A stretch of DNA of 64,000 bases from Paenibacillus sp. HGH0039 (GTDB lineage Bacteria; Bacillota; Bacilli; Paenibacillales; NBRC-103111): assembly GCF_000411255.1 (NCBI RefSeq), contig NZ_KE150412.1, positions 611,609 through 675,608 of the forward strand, read 5' to 3'. Position numbers and translations under genes: made by a program. Below, in pieces: positions 1 to 8,772 of this stretch. The notes under the pieces are model-generated. The model saw only the letters and a list, made by a program, of their open reading frames with translations. It had not been told where the DNA came from and ran no database searches. Position 1 is the stretch's first letter, and every line of letters starts with the position of its first letter.

Positions 1-333
1 GGCGGTCCGGCTGTCCAGCTGGCCTCCGGTCATTTTCTCGGCCACGGCCTTCATTTCCACGAGGGGAGCCGACACCCGTTTCGCTACGCAGAACCCCATG
101 CAGGCGGCCAGCACGATCGAACCCAGGAACGTCCAGAGCACCGACTGCATGATGGCCTGTTCCAGATGCGTATTGAGCCGGGGCATATCGTGCATCCCGC
201 CGTCGGCCTGGTTCATGTACATCGTGATATGATAATGCGTGCTGATCAGAATGGTCGCCGTCGAGATGATCAGAATTCCCGTAGCCATCGCGACGATCAT
301 GACAGCAAGCCGGACATGCAGCTTCTTCTTCAC
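1..333 (-). CDS. Sensor histidine kinase, N-terminal part (runs off the window)
   Basis: The 111 codons visible read VKKKLHVRLAVMIVAM and onward: a positively charged start, a first membrane helix at about residues 8-30, a short extracytoplasmic loop, a second helix near 60-82, and the start of a HAMP linker (RVSAPLVEMKAVAEKM). The GTG start overlaps the stop of the upstream response regulator in the arrangement GTGA, so the two are translationally coupled. The short sensor loop (about 30 residues) is typical of small OmpR-partner kinases. The catalytic half lies outside the window, so HisKA and HATPase domains are inferred from the context only. Confidence 0.85.
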   Translation of the reverse strand, partial: MKKKLHVRLAVMIVAMATGILIISTATILISTHYHITMYMNQADGGMHDMPRLNTHLEQAIMQSVLWTFLGSIVLAACMGFCVAKRVSAPLVEMKAVAEKMTGGQLDSRTA

Positions 334-1022
334 TTGAGCTCACCGGAGAAACGGTATCCCGCTCCGTAAACCGTCTGGATATAGACGGGATTTTTCGGAT
401 CCTTTTCGATTTTCTGACGGATGTTCTTCACATGCTGATCGATGGTCCTCACGTCCCCGTCGTAGGCGAAACCCATAATTTTATCGACGAGCTCGTCCCT
501 CGTAAAGCTTCTTTTGGGATATCGCGCAAGCGCTATCAGAAGTTTGTATTCGATAGGCGTCAGACTGACCGGTTCCCCTTGGCAAAAAACAACCTGCCTC
601 AACGAGTCGATCTCCAGATGCCCGTTCCGAAAAGAAACCCGGTCCGCCAGCAGCTGGCTGTCGTCCGAACGCCGCAGAATAGCTCTCACGCGTGCCACAA
701 GCTCTCTCGGATCGAACGGCTTCGTCAAGTAATCGTCGGCTCCGAGCGACAGACCGTGAATCTGATTCGTCTTGGAAACTTTGGCCGTGAGCATGAGAAC
801 CGGTACCGCATCGGACCGCCGGATTTCCCTGCATACCTGTTCCCCGTCCATATCGGGCAGCATCAGATCCAAAACGAGCAGGTCGACGCCTCCTTGCCGG
901 ACCGTTTGCAGCGCTTCTTGACCGCTGCCCGCTTCAGCGGTACGAAAGCCTTCTTTTTGCAGATAAGACACGATGACTTCCCTGATTTTGTCTTCGTCAT
1001 CCACGACCAGAATCGTTTTCAG
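330..1022 (-). CDS. OmpR/PhoP-family response regulator, probable CTG start
   Basis: This is a receiver domain (DDED acidic pocket, phospho-acceptor Asp in LLVLDLMLPDMDG, Lys in the TKPF motif) followed by a winged-helix DNA-binding domain ending in YIQTVYGAGYRFSGELK. It is the partner of the truncated kinase downstream. The usual first strand of such proteins (K-T-I-L-V-V-D-D) is present only if translation begins at a CTG at 1022. An AAAGGGGG Shine-Dalgarno lies 8 bases upstream and no ATG, GTG or TTG is suitably placed. The GTG at 1004 would remove beta-strand 1. Length with the CTG start is 230 residues, normal for the family. No target can be deduced. Confidence 0.9.
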   Translation of the reverse strand: MKTILVVDDEDKIREVIVSYLQKEGFRTAEAGSGQEALQTVRQGGVDLLVLDLMLPDMDGEQVCREIRRSDAVPVLMLTAKVSKTNQIHGLSLGADDYLTKPFDPRELVARVRAILRRSDDSQLLADRVSFRNGHLEIDSLRQVVFCQGEPVSLTPIEYKLLIALARYPKRSFTRDELVDKIMGFAYDGDVRTIDQHVKNIRQKIEKDPKNPVYIQTVYGAGYRFSGELK

Positions 1023-1308
1023 GGCAGGTTCCCCCTTTACTTGGCATTGCCGGATTAGGGCCGGGTCGGGCCCTATTTTACTTTATCAGCACAATATGTA
1101 GAAACGATGTAGATTGTACATGGAAGGCAGAGGATAGGCCTGCATTAAGCAACCCCTATACGATTATAAACCCGTGTTCGGGGAGTTGCGAATCCGAATG
1201 AAATCAATAATAGAAAATAATTTTCTTTTTATATCAATAAAAAGATATATTCTACCAATTCTTCGATAAGTATGATAGACTATATTTACCAACTTTGGAG
1301 GTGTTATT

Positions 1309-1674
1309 ATGATAAAGAAATTTTCTGCCATTCTTTTGACCGGAGTTTTAGCCATGTCTCTCGCAACCTCTGCTTATGCCGCAAATGAAAGTTTACAAGT
1401 TATTTCTGAGCCGGGGGAAGACAACACGGCCGGATCCATATCCGGTCAAGATAAAGAGGGCAAATTCACTTTTTTCACCACTCAAAGCGGAGGCCAAAAT
1501 TTCGCTAAAGCGGCCGTTCTATCCAGCTGCGGCGGCGCTCCTATCGATTTAGAAATAAAAGGGGTCGGAAGTATTACAAAAGCAATTAAACTGTCTAGCG
1601 GTTGCAGCTATAAAGTGCGTTTGTGGAATGAAACAGGCGGAACAGCCAAAGCATTTTTAAGAAACTGGGAGTAG
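1309..1674 (+). CDS. Small secreted protein of unknown function
   Basis: The 121-residue product begins with a clear Sec signal peptide (MIKKFSAILLTGVLAMSLA, cleavage after AYA) and a GGAGG ribosome site. The mature part of about 97 residues is rich in Ser, Gly and Thr. It has two cysteines (SSCGG and SGCSY) that could form one disulfide, and alternating hydrophobic residues suggesting a beta-sandwich. I recognise no family. The gene and its upstream 120 bases are much more AT-rich than the surroundings, consistent with acquisition or an unusual promoter region. It stands alone, with a terminator immediately downstream. Confidence 0.7.
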   Translation: MIKKFSAILLTGVLAMSLATSAYAANESLQVISEPGEDNTAGSISGQDKEGKFTFFTTQSGGQNFAKAAVLSSCGGAPIDLEIKGVGSITKAIKLSSGCSYKVRLWNETGGTAKAFLRNWE

Positions 1675-1737
1675 TTAAGGACTATTTAGTAAAAATCACG
1701 TTTAAATGTCTACATAAGTCATAACGATAGATTTATT

Positions 1738-1772
1738 ATCCCCCGTGGATCTTTATCCCATAGGGGATTTTT
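1738..1772 (+). terminator. Rho-independent terminator after the small secreted protein gene
   Basis: An inverted repeat (ATCCCCCGTGG with CCATAGGGGAT, one mismatch and one G-T pair, 9-base loop) is followed by a run of five T on the plus strand. Confidence 0.7.
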
Positions 1773-1793
1773 GCCATAAATCCCTCTAAAGAC

Positions 1794-1817
1794 AAAAAAG
1801 CCGCGGAGAACGCGGCT
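1794..1817 (-). terminator. Terminator of the SLH-protein gene
   Basis: A perfect 7-bp stem (AGCCGCG / CGCGGCT) with a 5-base loop is followed on the minus strand by TTTTTT, 18 bases beyond the stop codon of the SLH gene. Confidence 0.8.
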
Positions 1818-1834
1818 CGGCTTCTTGCATTTAC

Positions 1835-2854
1835 TTATTTGATCTGCCGCTGATAAGCTTTGGCCGCTTCGTTCATCGCTTTAAGCTCGCCTCCCTTAAC
1901 GTAAGAAGGAAAATTGTTGCTGTCCTTGCGCACATAAACGCTGCTGTCCGCTGCCGTCAGAAGCTCGCCGGACGCCGGGAAATAATAGAAGCTCGTGTCC
2001 GCATTCTGGAAGACGGCCGCTCCGTTCAAATCTTTTTTAGCTTTCAGAAGGTCATTGTCCGCGGCTTTAAACGTGATCCGGCTCACTTTCCCCTCATAGT
2101 AAGTGACGACGAAATTTTTATAAATTTCCTCCGGATTGCCGTCCGCTTCGTCCTTGCCGGTTGCGAACGGCTTACCGAGCAGCGCGTGAACTTCATCCGT
2201 CGTCGGGCCTACCGCCAATCCGTTCAGGATGAACTTGCCGTTCTCCGCTTTAACCTGCAGCGTATCGTGGCGTTTGCCGTATTTGCCGTTCTTCTGGAAG
2301 AGACGGTCGATAATGACGGCTGCCTCGGCACGGGTTAAATTCTGGTCCAGCGCCAGGTCGGTATCGGTTCTGCCTTGAAGAATGCCGTTCTTCCGGCTGA
2401 CGTCCGCGGCCGTTTTATCATCCACCGGCTTTGAGCGCAGCGCCGGGTCGATCACGCGGCTGACGATGCGGGCGAGCTCAAGCCTGGAGATCGGCTTATT
2501 CATGTTCTCCTTCTTCACGCTGCCGTCAATAAAGCCTTTCGTCTGCCGGGCTTCCGTAAAGTACGGCTGCCACCAGCTGCCGCTTCCTGCGCCGCCTGCC
2601 GTAAAGGCCGGGTTGTCGGTCGTTACGACCATTTTAATGAACTGTGCCCAGGTAACCTGGCTCTGCGGGGCGAATTCATGATCGGCGATGCCGTCGATGA
2701 CATTCATCTGGTACGCGTTGATGATGCTGTCTTGAGCCCAGGCCACATGATCGATATCTTTAAACAGCCAGTGAGCCTGCGTGGTTGAGTTCAGGGACAG
2801 AAGCAGAACGCCTCCGGCTGTCAGTGCGGTTGTCCATTTTTTTATCTGTTTCAT
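1835..2854 (-). CDS. Exported protein with three SLH-like repeats
   Basis: The 339-residue protein has a signal peptide (MKQIKKWTTALTAGGVLLLS, cleavage near TQA). Three SLH-like segments follow: about 32-77 (FKDIDHVAWAQDSI and VIDGIADHEFAP), 90-140 (GFIDGSVKKENMNKPISR) and 150-190 (GILQGRTDTDLALDQNLTRAEA). SLH domains bind pyruvylated secondary cell-wall polymers, so the protein is probably wall-anchored. Residues about 200-339 form a domain I do not recognise, with a pattern like small periplasmic SmpA/DUF-type folds (GPTTDEVHALLGKP). It sits head-to-tail with a lipoprotein gene 22 bases upstream and probably shares its transcript. Confidence 0.8.
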   Translation of the reverse strand: MKQIKKWTTALTAGGVLLLSLNSTTQAHWLFKDIDHVAWAQDSIINAYQMNVIDGIADHEFAPQSQVTWAQFIKMVVTTDNPAFTAGGAGSGSWWQPYFTEARQTKGFIDGSVKKENMNKPISRLELARIVSRVIDPALRSKPVDDKTAADVSRKNGILQGRTDTDLALDQNLTRAEAAVIIDRLFQKNGKYGKRHDTLQVKAENGKFILNGLAVGPTTDEVHALLGKPFATGKDEADGNPEEIYKNFVVTYYEGKVSRITFKAADNDLLKAKKDLNGAAVFQNADTSFYYFPASGELLTAADSSVYVRKDSNNFPSYVKGGELKAMNEAAKAYQRQIK

Positions 2855-2876
2855 CCTTCATCCCATCCTTTTATCT

Positions 2877-3899
2877 TTACTTGGCGGTTTTCACATCCGG
2901 GAATGCGGCGGCGATACGGGCGTCAAGCCCCTTCCAGAAAGCGTCGATGCCGGGTTTGGGGTCTCCGATGATGCTTTCGCCTTTTTTTCCGGGGTTATAA
3001 ATAACATCCTTATTCGTGTTGATGACCGTCAGATACTCTTTCACGATACCGGCCGTCTTCGTATCCGGGTTGTTTTTGACGAGTTTCTCATAGCTCTGCT
3101 TCACGAGCGGAATGAGCTTCATGCCCGGTTCCTCGATCGCTTCATAACGATAGCCGTGAATATATTCATGCAGATAATCGCTGTAGAGAGCCTTGATTTC
3201 TTCCGCTTTCGGCCCCTTCGGGTAGGCGGTCAAAACCTTTTCCGCCGCCAAATTACGCTCCCCAAGCTCGTCGCGCGAAATTTTCAGGCTGGCGTCGGAA
3301 CGGAAAGGCGTCTTGTTTTCAAGCGACTGGATGGCCAGATACGCCTTCAGATCGTCCGACACATACGGCGCATACGACTTGTTCAGCGCGTCATAGTCGA
3401 CTTTCCAGAAATAACTGCCCTCTTTGTCCGAAAGCTGGAGCTTGGCGGCCGCCTGGTTTTTCAGCCACTGCTTCAACGGATCGTCGTTCACGATCTTGTT
3501 GAAATCCGCGGGATAGCCGATTTCCCTCATTTTGTCCGCCGTTCCGGGCTGGCCCATCATTTCGGTAAAGCTGGCGTTCAATCCGGGCAGATGTGTGTCG
3601 TAAAACTTCTGAAGTTCGATAAACATCTGAACGGCCGTCGCTTTATCCGTTTTGGGCATGTTCTCGTCAAGGAAGGCCGTGACCTCCCTGGCTTCTTTGG
3701 CCTGGGAGATTTTCAGCTGGAGCCTGGCGAGGACATTGCCGCTTGCAGCCGCTCCCGGGCTCGGTGAAGCCGTCTGGGCAGAGTCCTGCCGGGCCGGCTC
3801 TTTGACTTGAACATTCTGCTCCCGGGCTCCGCAGCCGGCGAGCAGGGATGCGACCAGCAGGGTGCAGACCGCCGCTTGTTTGACTAGGTTCGCTTTCAA
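2877..3899 (-). CDS. Lipoprotein of unknown function
   Basis: The 340-residue product starts with a lipoprotein signal (VASLLAGCG lipobox; modified Cys near residue 23), then a Ser/Ala/Pro-rich linker to about residue 55. The rest is mostly helical and highly charged, with no motif I recognise. It is separated from the propeller lipoprotein upstream by 30 bases and from the SLH gene downstream by 22 bases. The three likely form one exported-protein operon. The role is unknown. Confidence 0.75.
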   Translation of the reverse strand: MKANLVKQAAVCTLLVASLLAGCGAREQNVQVKEPARQDSAQTASPSPGAAASGNVLARLQLKISQAKEAREVTAFLDENMPKTDKATAVQMFIELQKFYDTHLPGLNASFTEMMGQPGTADKMREIGYPADFNKIVNDDPLKQWLKNQAAAKLQLSDKEGSYFWKVDYDALNKSYAPYVSDDLKAYLAIQSLENKTPFRSDASLKISRDELGERNLAAEKVLTAYPKGPKAEEIKALYSDYLHEYIHGYRYEAIEEPGMKLIPLVKQSYEKLVKNNPDTKTAGIVKEYLTVINTNKDVIYNPGKKGESIIGDPKPGIDAFWKGLDARIAAAFPDVKTAK

Positions 3900-3929
3900 T
3901 CTCTCTTCACTCTTTCTGTTTCTGACTGC

Positions 3930-4973
3930 TTATTTTAACTGATAGATGGTCGTGAACATGTTGTCCGTGATGTCGCCGGACAGAACTTCACTGACCATGA
4001 AGGAAGTGCCCGAAGGACTCCAGTCAATGACGCTCTTTAAATTAGGCTTATACGAGACGGGGATCATCCGGCCCGAGTCCGCGTTCATCACGTAAAGTCC
4101 CGTCATCCCCTGATCGGGGCTAAATACGGAGAAGGCGATCCGGCTTCCGTCCGGCGACCACGACAGCTGCTGCAGGAGGCGTCCCCTCGCTGCCGTCTTC
4201 TCCCTGCCGCCCCGCACGGCATCGGCCAATACGAGCGCGTTTTGATCGGGTCCGGTTCCGCTGACCAGGGCGATCTGCCTCCCGTCCGGAGACAGCGCGA
4301 AGTCGGACACTCCGCTTCGGGTCCAGACCCGGGCGCCGCCTCCATCCGTGTCCGTGACGGTCAGCTCCCGTTCGCCGCTCAGGACATACAGCCGGCCGGC
4401 TTTTAATGCGGCTTTAACGATACCGGACTCCACGTTCTCGTGTTCTACGGGTGTCATTTCGCCGTCGGCGCCGAATCGGACGAGCCGCCCTTGCGGCTCC
4501 GTGAGCACAGCCAGATACGACTTGTTGTCTATCCACGCTCCCGGGAACTCCCGGGTTTGCGGCCCGGTGCGTATAATCCGGCCGGTTTCCAAATTGTACA
4601 AATCCGCGGCTCCCTCATACCGGTGATACACCCAGGCATTCTTCCCGTCCGGCGCCATCCGCGCCCCTGTCGCTCCCTTTATCCCCGTATCGCGGATCTT
4701 GTCTCCCGCAAGATTCCGGAACTCCAGGGGAGCGCCGACCAGGGAAGCACCCGAAATGCCGATAAGTTCGCCCTGCGGGCTCCAGCCCATCCCATAGAAC
4801 TGATCCAGGCGCTGAATTCCCGCCAGCACGGTGTGCCCGCCGGTCTCGGCGGCCGGCGGATCCACGACGGTTACCGACGGGGAAGGCGAACGATCGCATC
4901 CCGGGGCGGCTGCAAGCAGGAACATCATTCCCGCCCATACGGCCAGCCGCTTACCGATTCTGCCGAGCTTCAG
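3930..4973 (-). CDS. TolB/WD40-like beta-propeller lipoprotein, non-ATG start
   Basis: Repeated blade motifs (GMGWSPQGELIGISG, ARMAPDGKNAWVYHR, DFALSPDGRQIALVSG, QLSWSPDGSRIAFSVF, IDWSPSGTSFMVSE) show a beta-propeller of the TolB/PD40 type, here anchored as a lipoprotein (AAAPGCD). If translation began at the internal ATG at 4928, the signal peptide would lack its basic N-terminus. Starting at CTG 4973 (or ATT 4976), 8 or 5 bases after an AAAGGAGG site, gives LKLGRIGKRLAVWAGMM, a proper lipoprotein leader. It lies between a two-component system and two exported-protein genes, so it may be part of an envelope-sensing set; that is inference. Confidence 0.8.
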   Translation of the reverse strand: MKLGRIGKRLAVWAGMMFLLAAAPGCDRSPSPSVTVVDPPAAETGGHTVLAGIQRLDQFYGMGWSPQGELIGISGASLVGAPLEFRNLAGDKIRDTGIKGATGARMAPDGKNAWVYHRYEGAADLYNLETGRIIRTGPQTREFPGAWIDNKSYLAVLTEPQGRLVRFGADGEMTPVEHENVESGIVKAALKAGRLYVLSGERELTVTDTDGGGARVWTRSGVSDFALSPDGRQIALVSGTGPDQNALVLADAVRGGREKTAARGRLLQQLSWSPDGSRIAFSVFSPDQGMTGLYVMNADSGRMIPVSYKPNLKSVIDWSPSGTSFMVSEVLSGDITDNMFTTIYQLK

Positions 4974-5060
4974 AATGATGTCCTCCTTTCAAGCACTACC
5001 TAGAATATAACCCTCAAAGTTTTCCGCAAGATTTCAACTTGTTTCGAACTTGTAAATGTT

Positions 5061-6473
5061 TCAGCCAAACTTTTCATCGTCCCCTGCCGGAAAAGTCACG
5101 ATAAAAGAAACCCCGCCTTCAGCGGGATGTTCAACCCGGATTTGCCCGTGCTGCTTGTTTACAAGCTGCCTGACGAGCGACAGCCCGAGGCCGCTGCCTC
5201 CCGACTTTCTGGCCCGGTCCCTATTCACCGTATAAAAAGGCTCAAAAATCCGTTCTCTGCGGTCCTCCGGTATGCCGACTCCGGTATCGGTGAACTCGAC
5301 CTCGACTCCGCCTTCCTCCATGATCCGGCTGCGGATCAGAACGGTCCCGTTCTCGACGTTGTACTTAATGGCATTGTCCAGCAGATTAAGAAAAATCTGA
5401 ATCAGGCTTTCCCTGTCCGCCCACAGTTCCGCGGGAACAAGTGCATGGGAAACGGTCACGCCGAACTTCTCCGCTTTCCCTCTCATCCGGGAGGAAAGAT
5501 CCTCCAGAAGCGAGTCGATCTGGATTTTCTCCGGCTGCTGTTCGAATTCATACTTATCCAGCGCCGCCAGCTTCAGCACTTTCTCCACCAGTTCGTAGAG
5601 CCGCGCCGCTTCCTTGTCGATGACGTCCCGCGCCTCCCGGACCAATCCGGGATCGTCCTCGTACATATGAAGCAGATCCGTGTAAGCCCGGATGGAGGTC
5701 AGCGGCGTTTTCAGCTCATGGCTGATGTTGTTGATAAAATGCTGTTGTGTCCGCAAACTGCCCTGTATGGCGCGGCTCATTTCATAAATGCCGTCGCTGA
5801 GCGAGCCCAGCTCGTCTTCGCGCCGGAAGGGCGGAGCGTCGATAAAATCCCCGACCCGGATGTCGTCGGCCGCTTCTTTCAGCCGCCGGATCGCCTTCGC
5901 CTGACGGTTCATATACAGGAGACCGAGGACAAAACTGAACAGCAAGACGCCGCTGCCCGCTATCAGAAAGGAATTTTGCAAATTCCGGTAAAACGCGTTC
6001 TGGGCCGCCAGCGACACCTGAAAATGCAGGACGCCGATCTGTCCGTCGGGACCTCCCGCCGGCGCCAAATAATCCTCGGTATCCCCCAGGACCCGGTAGA
6101 CGATCTTATTGTTCAGGGCATGCGAAATCACGCCGCTCACGTCCGGGGATTCCGCCATCGGAAGCGAATCTCCCGTTCTGGCGCCCGTCATATCGTAGAG
6201 CAGGAACCTCATGCCGCTCGCCGCACCGATTTCGACGGCCAGATTTTGTCCCTGCAGCTGCATAAATGTTTGAGGATCGAAGCGCGTCCCCGTCACAACC
6301 TGCTGTCCGATCCGATTGTTCGCGATGCCGGCCTGCCGGTTCAGCGTCTTCTCCATCTCTTCTTTCTGATACCTGTGTACGCCGTTCAACACGAGCACGC
6401 TGAGCACGCCGACGGCAAAGAGAAGCAGCGCGGCGATAAACAGCGCAAACTTCCATTTTAAGCTTATCCGCAT
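5061..6473 (-). CDS. Sensor histidine kinase (HAMP, HisKA, HATPase)
   Basis: The 470-residue kinase has membrane helices near 10-32 and 165-187 around an extracytoplasmic domain. A HAMP linker (195-245), a HisKA domain with phosphorylated His in NNISHELKTPLTSIRAY (near 252), and a HATPase domain with N box (LLDNAIKYN), G1 (DTGVGI) and G2 (SGGSGLGLSLV) follow. The gene overlaps the 3' end of its response regulator by 10 bases. The signal is unknown. The exported proteins encoded just downstream may be targets or accessory sensors. Confidence 0.92.
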   Translation of the reverse strand: MRISLKWKFALFIAALLLFAVGVLSVLVLNGVHRYQKEEMEKTLNRQAGIANNRIGQQVVTGTRFDPQTFMQLQGQNLAVEIGAASGMRFLLYDMTGARTGDSLPMAESPDVSGVISHALNNKIVYRVLGDTEDYLAPAGGPDGQIGVLHFQVSLAAQNAFYRNLQNSFLIAGSGVLLFSFVLGLLYMNRQAKAIRRLKEAADDIRVGDFIDAPPFRREDELGSLSDGIYEMSRAIQGSLRTQQHFINNISHELKTPLTSIRAYTDLLHMYEDDPGLVREARDVIDKEAARLYELVEKVLKLAALDKYEFEQQPEKIQIDSLLEDLSSRMRGKAEKFGVTVSHALVPAELWADRESLIQIFLNLLDNAIKYNVENGTVLIRSRIMEEGGVEVEFTDTGVGIPEDRRERIFEPFYTVNRDRARKSGGSGLGLSLVRQLVNKQHGQIRVEHPAEGGVSFIVTFPAGDDEKFG

Positions 6474-7159
6474 GGTACTTCCCCGACGGCTTTATACCCG
6501 ACCCCGTAGACGGTCTGGAGCACGTGCTGGTACGGTTCGCCGAGCTTGGTTCTCAGCCTTTGCACGTGGATATCGACGGTCCGCGTTCCACCGGCGTATT
6601 CCATTCCCCATACGAGATCCAGCAATTCTTCGCGCGAAAAAGCCCTTTTTAAATTCGAAAGCAGCAGGGCAAGCAGATCGAATTCCTTGGGAGTAAGAGT
6701 CAGCGCTGCCCCTCTCAAACTCACAAGCCGCTGCTCGGGATGCAGGCTCAGCTCCCCGATCGTCAGAACGGCGGGCTCTTCGCCGTTTCCGCTTTTATCC
6801 AGCCGTCTGCACAAGGCTCTTACGCGGGCAATCAGCTCCCTTAAGTCGAACGGCTTCGTCATATAATCGTCTGCGCCCAATTCGAGTCCGAGAATTTTAT
6901 CCACAATATCGTTTTTTACCGTAAGAAGCAGGATGCCGAGGTTTTTGCGGTTTTCCAGTTTTCTGCACACTTCAAAACCCGTCAGCCGGGGCATCATGAC
7001 GTCCATAACCAGTACATGAGGCCGGAACGATTCCGTTTTGCGCAGAGCCTCTTCCCCGTCCGCCGCCGTTTCCACGACAAACCCTTCCCGTTTGAGGCCG
7101 TATGCGATTGCACTCGTAATCGTCTGCTCATCATCTGCAACAAGAATTTTATAGTCCAT
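6464..7159 (-). CDS. OmpR-family response regulator
   Basis: The 231-residue protein has a receiver domain (VADDEQT, Asp in VLVMDVMMPRLTG, Lys in TKPFDL) and a C-terminal winged helix ending in VLQTVYGVGYKAVGEVP. ATG start with a GGAGG-like site. It is co-transcribed with the kinase, whose start lies inside its 3' end. Confidence 0.93.
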   Translation of the reverse strand: MDYKILVADDEQTITSAIAYGLKREGFVVETAADGEEALRKTESFRPHVLVMDVMMPRLTGFEVCRKLENRKNLGILLLTVKNDIVDKILGLELGADDYMTKPFDLRELIARVRALCRRLDKSGNGEEPAVLTIGELSLHPEQRLVSLRGAALTLTPKEFDLLALLLSNLKRAFSREELLDLVWGMEYAGGTRTVDIHVQRLRTKLGEPYQHVLQTVYGVGYKAVGEVPCG

Positions 7160-7343
7160 GCCGTTCCTCCGATTTCGCTCCGAACTTTTCTCTATTATAC
7201 ACGAGCAAGCTGACCCGGCACGTCAAGAAGATGCACCTTGCGTGCCCCATTCCGTAAGCAGCTGAAGATTGCTTTGCCCGTCCGCCGGAGCAGATGCCGT
7301 GAATTGCCGGAGATCCCTCAGACTAACCATGCTTACCCTTGCG

Positions 7344-7381
7344 TAAAAAAAGAAAAACCGTGACCGCTGGCGGCCAAGGTT
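7344..7381 (-). terminator. Probable terminator of the small gene at 7420-7593
   Basis: An imperfect GC-rich hairpin (CCGC / GCGG core with AACC / GGTT flank) is followed on the minus strand by TTTTTCTTTTTTT. Confidence 0.6.
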
Positions 7382-7419
7382 CTTAGTGGCAGGGCTTCTT
7401 GGACAGGAAAGGAAGCGGA

Positions 7420-7593
7420 TTATTCCCCTTGTCCTTCAGACGGATTTATAATTCCGCAGGACCCCGGGTACCCGTCGTTTGCTCTCATTTCGTCCAAATG
7501 CTCGCGCATTTCGGGATCGCCGGGAAGATCGGCCGTCAATTTAACCGGCGGCTGCCTGAATTCCACGCGGCCTTTAGGATGCTTGTCACTCAT
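7420..7593 (-). CDS. Small hydrophilic protein (57 aa)
   Basis: The ATG at 7593 lies 9 bases after a GGGAG site and gives MSDKHPKGRVEFRQ to a tail of PSEGQGE. A terminator follows the stop. Acidic, no signal peptide or membrane segment, one Cys. A longer reading frame exists upstream but lacks a ribosome site and is mostly low-complexity, so I trimmed it. No family recognised. Confidence 0.5.
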   Translation of the reverse strand: MSDKHPKGRVEFRQPPVKLTADLPGDPEMREHLDEMRANDGYPGSCGIINPSEGQGE

Positions 7594-7923
7594 CTCTTTA
7601 TTCTCCCTTCGCTTGTAAAAGCTTTCTTTATAGTTTTCCTGGCCCGGAAAAAAACTATTCGGGAAAAGAGTCCCGGCGCGGAGTCTTCTTTCCACACTGT
7701 TACGGCGCTTCCGGCAAGCGGCGCGGCGTCGCAGTATGACGTTGGTCAGTTACACGGGTTTGCCTGGCTCATAACAGCATGGGGCGGCCCGACTGCGTTC
7801 CCGCAGCCATCGGCTGAGATTCGACGGGTGAGGCCCACATAACCCCCGGTTGACATCTCGGTCGTCCCCGCCTATGCTTGAATCATTGAGAATATTTATC
7901 AATGGAAAAGGAAGGTGGCAGCC
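7594..7923. other. Gene-free stretch between divergent genes
   Basis: This holds the promoter of the nitroreductase gene at its right end (see 7850-7878). The remaining 250 bases show no convincing gene, repeat or RNA structure. Confidence 0.5.
7850..7878 (+). promoter_or_regulatory. Sigma-A-type promoter of the nitroreductase gene
   Basis: TTGACA, a 17-base spacer and TATGCT, followed 45 bases later by the nitroreductase start codon. Confidence 0.65.
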
Positions 7924-8526
7924 ATGCCTACGGATATGAACCTGACCGACGCTATCAGCGGCCGGAGATCCATCGGAAGAGTGAAAGACGAGCCGATTCC
8001 GCGGGAAATCATCGAGGAGCTGCTGGAAGCGGGCAACTGGGCGCCTAGCCACCGCTGCACGGAGCCGTGGCGCTTCTTCGTCATGACGGGAGCCGGACGC
8101 GGCGTTCTGGCCGAAGCCTACGCCGATGTCGCGGCCGAAGGCTCCGGCGCTTCCGGCGAAGCGCTGGAGGAACTGCGGGCCAAGCAGGGCAGCAAGGCGT
8201 ACCGCGCCCCGGTCATCATCGGCGTAGCCGTCTCTCCCTCCGAGGATCCGGCCGTGAACCGGATGGAGGAGTTCGCCGCCGCCCACTCCGCGGTGCAGAA
8301 CATGCTGCTGGCGGCGCACGGGCTGGGGCTTGCCGCCATCTGGCGGTCCGGGGATCCCATGTACCATCCCCGGATGAAAGCGGCTTTCGGCTTGCGAGAG
8401 CAAGACGAGATGGTCGCCCTCGTGTACGTGGGCTACCCGCAGATTGCGCCGCAGGCCGGCAAAAGAAACCCCGTGCAGGAGAAAACCGTCTGGATCACGG
8501 AAGGTTCCGAGTCCGCGGCCGAGTAG
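7924..8526 (+). CDS. Nitroreductase family protein
   Basis: The 200-residue protein carries the FMN-binding nitroreductase pattern: AISGRRSIGRVKDEPIP at the N-terminus (the RRS that contacts FMN phosphate), NWAPSHRCTEPWRF, AAHSAVQNMLLAAHGLGLAAIW, and a C-terminal VGYPQ. These enzymes reduce nitro compounds, quinones or flavins with NAD(P)H. The single-domain, roughly 200-residue form resembles the YdjA group. I chose the ATG after AAGGAAGGTGGCAGCC rather than the GTG inside that site. Its substrate is unknown. Confidence 0.85.
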   Translation: MPTDMNLTDAISGRRSIGRVKDEPIPREIIEELLEAGNWAPSHRCTEPWRFFVMTGAGRGVLAEAYADVAAEGSGASGEALEELRAKQGSKAYRAPVIIGVAVSPSEDPAVNRMEEFAAAHSAVQNMLLAAHGLGLAAIWRSGDPMYHPRMKAAFGLREQDEMVALVYVGYPQIAPQAGKRNPVQEKTVWITEGSESAAE

Positions 8527-8724
8527 CGACCGCCTCCCGCTTCGGGCGGGAAGCTTCGCACCTGTGAACAACGGCCTAACGGCCGGGTTCAAAAGACGAC
8601 GACGCATCGGGCATTACCCGGGGCAATCAGGAACATGCGATTCGGGCCGGCATCGCGTTTCTCCGGGCGTCCGGCTTTGCCGGCTTTCTCGCCTGTCGGC
8701 AGAAGAACGAACCGCCGCATCAAT

Positions 8725-8767
8725 AAATAGCCTCCGTCTCCCCTTTCGGGACAGACGGAGGCTATTT
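8725..8767. terminator. Strong bidirectional hairpin next to the oxidoreductase remnant
   Basis: A perfect 15-bp inverted repeat (AAATAGCCTCCGTCT with its complement) encloses a 13-base loop. On the minus strand it begins 5 bases after the stop codon of the decayed oxidoreductase gene, so it was probably that gene's terminator. It also ends transcripts of the nitroreductase gene. Confidence 0.65.
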
Positions 8768-8772
8768 GGCCG

